This document shows, piece by piece, positions 7,166 through 10,495 of a DNA stretch of 10,495 nt. The translations under genes were made by a program, and so were the position numbers. Source of the stretch: Alphaproteobacteria bacterium (lineage in GTDB: Bacteria; Pseudomonadota; Alphaproteobacteria; ATCC43930; CGMCC-115725). The notes under the pieces are model-generated. The model was not told the origin of the DNA. It searched no databases and was given only the letters and a program-made list of their open reading frames with translations. How positions within the stretch are numbered: the first letter of the stretch is position 1; every line of letters begins with the position of its first letter. The DNA lies in the NCBI GenBank assembly GCA_017353855.1, contig JAFMSA010000095.1, positions 1 to 10,495 of the forward strand, given 5' to 3'.

Positions 7166-7172
7166 ACCTCCT
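7166..7172 (-). promoter_or_regulatory. Strong Shine-Dalgarno AGGAGGT upstream of the HpaB-like operon
   Basis: On the minus strand this reads AGGAGGT, a complete anti-16S match. It is about 46 nt from the hydroxylase ATG, too far to serve it directly, but correctly spaced for the out-of-frame GTG at 7157. No start codon in the hydroxylase frame lies within reach. A second, weaker GGAG (complement of 7126-7129) serves the hydroxylase itself. Confidence 0.5.
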
Positions 7173-7175
7173 GTC

Positions 7176-7190
7176 TGCAGAGAATCTGCA
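7176..7190. promoter_or_regulatory. Inverted repeat TGCAGA-GAA-TCTGCA, candidate operator or leader hairpin
   Basis: This is a perfect 6-3-6 inverted repeat lying 3 bp upstream of the strong Shine-Dalgarno and about 57 bp before the HpaB-like start. It could be a repressor site or, if transcribed, a small stem-loop next to the ribosome binding site. The half-site resembles the ATCTGCG repeats in the 3265-3398 region. Confidence 0.4.
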
Positions 7191-7206
7191 AGCATGACCA
7201 CGCGCG

Positions 7207-7246
7207 CCGGTCGGACCGGCAGCCGAATTCCGGTCGAGCCGGCAGC
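7207..7246. promoter_or_regulatory. Tandem palindromic 17-bp repeat upstream of the HpaB-like operon
   Basis: CCGGTCGGACCGGCAGC (7207-7223) is repeated as CCGGTCGAGCCGGCAGC (7230-7246): 15 of 17 positions agree, with a 23-bp period. The first copy contains the perfect palindrome CCGGTC-G-GACCGG, and the second a weaker one. Two dimeric sites about two helical turns apart, 90-130 bp before the hydroxylase start, are what an activator or cooperative repressor would need. No regulator gene is in the window. Confidence 0.45.
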
Positions 7247-7946
7247 AAACTTAACTTGGCGCAGCGCCATGTTCATCGTGAAGAAGCCCCCCTCACGAGC
7301 CGTCGCCGCGGATTGGAAGCCGGGCGGCTCCGTTTCGCGCTTTCGGCGATGCCGACGCCCCCGGGCTCCACAAAATGTGACGGACGGCCGCTTTCGGACA
7401 GTTCGCGATCCTGTCCGGTGATGACGCGCCTACGGCTCAGAACGGCCGCCCTGCGCCGCGGAAAGCCCGTTGCGCGCCGCGACCCTGTGCGAGGAACGGG
7501 AGCCTGCCACAATTCCGGCAGACAGACGCGATCCGGCCGTTCCTGGCCCGGGAGAAGTGCTACGTTCCGGATCCTCTGCTTCCACAATTCTCTCGCATGA
7601 GCACCTCTCTTATTCGACGGAACGGCCCGATCACCAGGAACGGGCAGGCCATCAAGGATGGGAACTTCTCCCGTGCTGCCGGGCCGATCGTGGCAAATGA
7701 AGCGCCAAGGCAGGTTCGGCCGCGGCCTGAGAGCGGTACATCCGGTACCGCGTTGCTTGCGCAGCGACAGATACGGCCGCGCGAATCGGCCCGGTCGTGC
7801 GCCGAAGCACGACCTCGGCAGTCCCGCCGCGCGTCATCGCACCCCGGGCGATCCCTGGCCGGGTCTTACGTTTGGCATCGGCAGCCAACGCGGGGGCCCG
7901 GCGGCTGCGCGGCTGTCGCGGAACATCCCGGCGACGTGAGGCGCGC
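7247..7946. other. 700-bp stretch without a recognisable gene
   Basis: Open frames on both strands are arginine/proline/serine-rich translations typical of GC-rich non-coding or shadow frames, and none matches a family I know. A 7-bp hairpin, GCGGTAC (7733-7739) with GTACCGC (7745-7751), lies about 200 bp before the nickel/cobalt permease. I looked for a cobalamin-riboswitch pattern upstream of the permease and did not find one. The stretch may be a long leader, a decayed gene, or both. Confidence 0.5.
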
Positions 7947-8723
7947 ATGATCTCCATCCTCTCCCTCACGTTATTGGGCTTCTTTCTCGGGATGCGTCAC
8001 GCGACGGATCCCGATCACGTGATCGCGGTCAGCACGATCGTGAGCCGGCAGCCAAGGATGCACTCGGCCCTTCTGGTCGGAAGCCTGTGGGGGGTCGGCC
8101 ATACCGTGACCATCGTCCTCGTCGGCGGCGCGATCGTCCTCTTCACGATCGTTATCCCGCCGCGCCTCGGCCTTTCGATGGAAATGGCGGTTGCCCTCAT
8201 GCTGATCGTGCTGGGCATGTGGAACCTCAGCGCAATTCTGGGGCAAATCCGCGGATTTCGAGCCCCGGAGGGAGCCGGTCCGGGGCCGCTGCACCCGCGA
8301 TTGCACGGCCATCGCGACTCTGTCCATGGCCGCGCATCCGGGCCGCGACCACAGCGGCGCGGACACCGCGACGACGAGACAGTCCCGGTGCGGGTGGACC
8401 GGCGCCTCTTCGGTCTTGGCGTCTGCCAGATCCTCCGACCTCTGGTTGTCGGTCTTGTCCATGGCCTGGCCGGGTCCGCGGCGGTGGCCCTGCTTGTCCT
8501 CGCGCTGATCAGGAACCCGTGGTGGGCGATGGCATACCTGGTGTTGTTCGGGATCGGCACAATCGCCGGGATGATGCTGATCACCGCTGCCATCGGCGCG
8601 GTGCTCGCCTATGCGTCGAAGCGTTCGTCTCGGATCGGGGGCTACCTGCGGCTGGCCGCAGGCCTTCTGAGCCTCGGCTTCGGGTTGGTTCTGGCGTACC
8701 AGATTGCTGTCGTCGACCTCTGA
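7947..8723 (+). CDS. High-affinity nickel/cobalt permease (NiCoT-type), histidine-poor loop
   Basis: The 258-residue product is a multi-spanning membrane protein with the NiCoT signature RHATDPDH (17-24; the H-x4-D-H metal-entry motif) in the first helix. WGVGHTVTI (48-56), VVGLVHGLAGSAAV (167-180) and GIGTIAGMML (202-211) in later helices are also typical. About six hydrophobic segments can be seen. It would import Ni2+ or Co2+ across the inner membrane. The cytoplasmic loop at about 110-150, which in relatives I recall is rich in His-x-His, is here arginine/glycine/proline-rich with only five histidines; the frame matches the family again from GHRDDET onward. I chose the ATG at 7947 because homology starts there and GTGAGG lies 5 nt upstream; the frame continues upstream without family features. 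No urease, hydrogenase or cobalamin gene is adjacent. Confidence 0.88.
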   Translation: MISILSLTLLGFFLGMRHATDPDHVIAVSTIVSRQPRMHSALLVGSLWGVGHTVTIVLVGGAIVLFTIVIPPRLGLSMEMAVALMLIVLGMWNLSAILGQIRGFRAPEGAGPGPLHPRLHGHRDSVHGRASGPRPQRRGHRDDETVPVRVDRRLFGLGVCQILRPLVVGLVHGLAGSAAVALLVLALIRNPWWAMAYLVLFGIGTIAGMMLITAAIGAVLAYASKRSSRIGGYLRLAAGLLSLGFGLVLAYQIAVVDL

Positions 8724-9227
8724 TCACCGGGGATCCCAGCGCGACACCCTGAGCGTGACCGGTTCGCGTCCTCTGCGTTGCCCGCTCTCGGCGCGATCAG
8801 CGGGGGCGAGAGGTTCATGATACGCTGGATTTGCCCTGCCGCCGATGTTGAGACCGGCCCGCGCGGAGTCACAACTCGGGCGCATCCGGGCCATTGCGTT
8901 CACGGGACCCGGGCCGCCGCGGGTGTCGACCAATCCGCGGCGGATATTTTCGGCGGCACGCTCACGCCCCATCAGCCCGACAGACGTCAACCCGTCGTCC
9001 TCGCCATCCTGGACGTCACCAAAAAGGGCCCGCCGCAGGTAAGGATCGCCCCGCCCGTTCGCCGGACACCCGGGGTCGGCGCGGGAAGCCTGGCTGCTCC
9101 CGTGGCCCTCGACGGCTCAGCCATCGGTTCTGTCGGACCCGCGCGAACCCGTGCAGCAGTGCAGACTATCTGTCCACGCTTACCAAAAGCGCCTCCGGAC
9201 GCGGGTGTCGTGGCGACGCGGGAAGGG
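8724..9227. other. 504-bp stretch without a recognisable gene
   Basis: This lies between the ends of the permease (plus) and the PLP enzyme (minus), so it is a convergent 3' region. Minus-strand frames give short stretches such as GLTSVGLMGRERAAENIRR (encoded around 8918-8990), which look more protein-like than random, but I cannot assign them to a family. A decayed gene is possible. No good intrinsic terminator was seen for either neighbour. Confidence 0.45.
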
Positions 9228-10352
9228 TCAGTAAAGCGCGCCGCGAGCTGTGATCGGCCAGAGTTGCTCGACACGGTTGGCACGGACGCCGACATACCAA
9301 TCGTAAAGGTTGACGGTCGGATCGCAATGGCCGGGAACGAGCCGGAGCTTGTCGCCGATACGCAGTCGGTTGGTCGCGGTCGAAATTGCGAGCCGGCCAT
9401 GCTCGTCCGAGGCGCGCTCGAAAGTGGCCGCGGGCTCGTCCCAAACAATGGGCGGCCCGGAATCAAGGGCGAGCGCCTTCAGTCCGGCATCGACGATCGC
9501 GCGGTCCTCGGTCGGACGGCTCATCACGGTCGCCCAGACGAACAGACTGGGTTCGAAGACCTGGACCGGGTTGCCGTCGCGATCGAGGTTGCGGCCATAA
9601 TCGGCGTCCATGAAGATGTACGATCCGCACTGCAATTCGGTATAAACCCCGCTCGCCGATTCGAACTCGAAGGTGCCGGTTCCAGCGCCGGTGATGGCGG
9701 CGCAGGCGATCCCGTTACCGGCCAGAAGGTCGCGGGTCGCCCCGGCCTTCTGGCTCGCCTGGGCGATCGCTTGGCGCCGCGCATCCCAGCTGCGCAAATG
9801 CTGCGCCGAACCGTGGTAGGCCTGCAACCCGGCAAAGACGAGATGCCGTGCCCCGGTGATCCGTCGGGCGAGATCGAGTGCCGGTTCACCGGGCTCGACG
9901 CCGCAGCGATTGCCTCCCATGTTGACCTCAACATAGACAGGCAGTGTGATCGCGGCTTTGCCGGCCGCCTCGTCGAGCGCCAGCACTTGCCCCGGATCGT
10001 CCGCGCAGACGCCGATACGCGCGATGTGAGCCAGCGACATCAACCGCTCCAGCTTTTGCCGGCCGACGATCTCGTTGGTGAGGAGCACGTCCCTGACCCC
10101 GCCATAAACCATCGCTTCGGCCTCGCTGACCTTCTGGCAGCACACGCCGACTGCGCCCAGCTCCATCTGCTTCAATGCGATGACCGGACACTTATGCGTT
10201 TTGGCGTGCGGGCGCACGCGCACCGGACTCCCGGAGATCCGCTCGGGTAACCGGCGCAGGTTGCGCTCGAATGCGTCGAGATCGACCACCAGGGCAGGGG
10301 TGTCGACCTCTTCGAGCGGCATGCCGATCTCGGCAGGCGGTCGGGTCGTCAT
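9228..10352 (-). CDS. D-threonine aldolase / 3-hydroxyaspartate aldolase-type PLP enzyme (DSD1/BhcC-like)
   Basis: The 374-residue product is a fold-type III (alanine racemase-like) PLP enzyme of the group comprising D-threonine aldolase, D-serine dehydratase and 3-hydroxyaspartate aldolase (BhcC). VDTPALVVDLDAFERN (16-31) begins the barrel. RPHAKTHK (47-54) supplies the probable PLP lysine, K51. GVCCQKVSEAEAMV (69-82) and VYVEVNMGGNRCGV (139-152) follow, and PGHCDPTVNLYDWYVGVR (340-357) carries the divalent metal ligands H342 and D344. Members cleave or dehydrate beta-hydroxy amino acids, releasing glycine plus an aldehyde or a 2-oxo acid. The start at 10352 is chosen over 10379 because GGGAG (complement of 10361-10365) sits 8 nt upstream. 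It follows the DUF72 gene by 65 bp. No other beta-hydroxyaspartate cycle gene is adjacent, so the exact substrate is unknown. Confidence 0.92.
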   Translation of the reverse strand: MTTRPPAEIGMPLEEVDTPALVVDLDAFERNLRRLPERISGSPVRVRPHAKTHKCPVIALKQMELGAVGVCCQKVSEAEAMVYGGVRDVLLTNEIVGRQKLERLMSLAHIARIGVCADDPGQVLALDEAAGKAAITLPVYVEVNMGGNRCGVEPGEPALDLARRITGARHLVFAGLQAYHGSAQHLRSWDARRQAIAQASQKAGATRDLLAGNGIACAAITGAGTGTFEFESASGVYTELQCGSYIFMDADYGRNLDRDGNPVQVFEPSLFVWATVMSRPTEDRAIVDAGLKALALDSGPPIVWDEPAATFERASDEHGRLAISTATNRLRIGDKLRLVPGHCDPTVNLYDWYVGVRANRVEQLWPITARGALY

Positions 10353-10417
10353 GGCAAGCTCTCCCGAAATGCGCGGCAAGGCTCACGCAGGCGGCACGAA
10401 ATTGCAATAAGCCGGTG

Positions 10418-10495
10418 CTAACCCAGCCTGGCTTTGAGGGAACGCGCGTCCGCCGGCGCGCGGACCTTCGCGTCATTGTCGAAATACACAAAAAC
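10418..10495 (-). CDS. DUF72 (YecE-type) protein, last 25 codons (5' end outside window)
   Basis: Reading the minus strand from the right edge gives VFVYFDNDAKVRAPADARSL followed by KARLG and a TAG at 10420-10418. The 'YFDND-K-RAP-DA--L---LG' ending is the conserved C-terminus of DUF72/YecE proteins, a TIM-barrel family of unknown function. The rest of the gene lies beyond the window. It is on the same strand as the PLP enzyme and 65 bp before it, so the two may be co-transcribed, though nothing functional links them. Confidence 0.82.
   Translation of the reverse strand, partial: VFVYFDNDAKVRAPADARSLKARLG

Noticed and set aside
6070..7197. Plus-strand open frame of 375 codons
   Set aside because: It is antisense to the HpaB-like gene and reflects GC-rich third-position bias.
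7441..7946. Cobalamin or nickel/cobalt riboswitch upstream of the permease
   Set aside because: I could not find the conserved core segments by eye; only unrelated small hairpins are present.
7597..7950. Plus-strand open frame of 117 codons running into the permease start
   Set aside because: Its composition is Arg/Pro/Ser/Ala-rich with no recognisable motif; no support as a gene.
8778..10250. Long plus-strand open frame of 490 codons
   Set aside because: It lies mostly antisense to the PLP enzyme gene, whose product matches a family end to end; this translation has no family features.

Overview
This is a GC-rich window with a typical accessory (catabolic/secondary) gene arrangement. The protein families and their sequence style suggest an alphaproteobacterium: a Tat-exported family 5 solute-binding protein, a short HPPD of the 'NPMGTDGFEF' type, and DUF2252 and DUF72 genes. 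This assignment is inferred from remembered families; no search was run. No rRNA, tRNA or CRISPR array was seen.

Layout. (a) 1-504: the 3' end of a DUF2252 gene that runs off the left edge. (b) 505-1102: no gene, but a 144-bp AT-rich miniature transposon-like element at 711-854 with near-perfect terminal inverted repeats. (c) 1103-3264, minus strand: a Tat-exported family 5 solute-binding protein followed by a flavin reductase. (d) 3399-4460, plus strand: a luciferase-like flavin monooxygenase, divergent from the solute-binding gene. (e) 4487-7119, minus strand: an HpaB-like flavin-dependent hydroxylase followed 32 bp later by 4-hydroxyphenylpyruvate dioxygenase. Their upstream region carries palindromic repeats, a strong Shine-Dalgarno and a possible 13-codon leader ORF that overlaps the hydroxylase start. 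(f) 7247-7946: no recognisable gene. (g) 7947-8723, plus: a NiCoT-type nickel/cobalt permease with an unusual histidine-poor loop. (h) 8724-9227: no recognisable gene. (i) 9228-10352, minus: a D-threonine aldolase / 3-hydroxyaspartate aldolase-type PLP enzyme. (j) 10418-10495, minus: the last 25 codons of a DUF72 (YecE-type) protein that runs off the right edge.

How the genes may work together. The 6-kb block 1103-7119 holds two different flavin-dependent monooxygenases, a candidate flavin reductase to supply reduced flavin, an Fe(II) dioxygenase acting on an aromatic 2-oxo acid, and a periplasmic binding protein without its own permease. That is a plausible uptake-and-oxidation locus for an aromatic or amino-acid-derived compound. 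The downstream homogentisate enzymes are not in the window. The HpaB-like enzyme lacks the usual 4-hydroxyphenylacetate-binding residues, so its substrate is open. The pathway is inference; the family assignments are firm.
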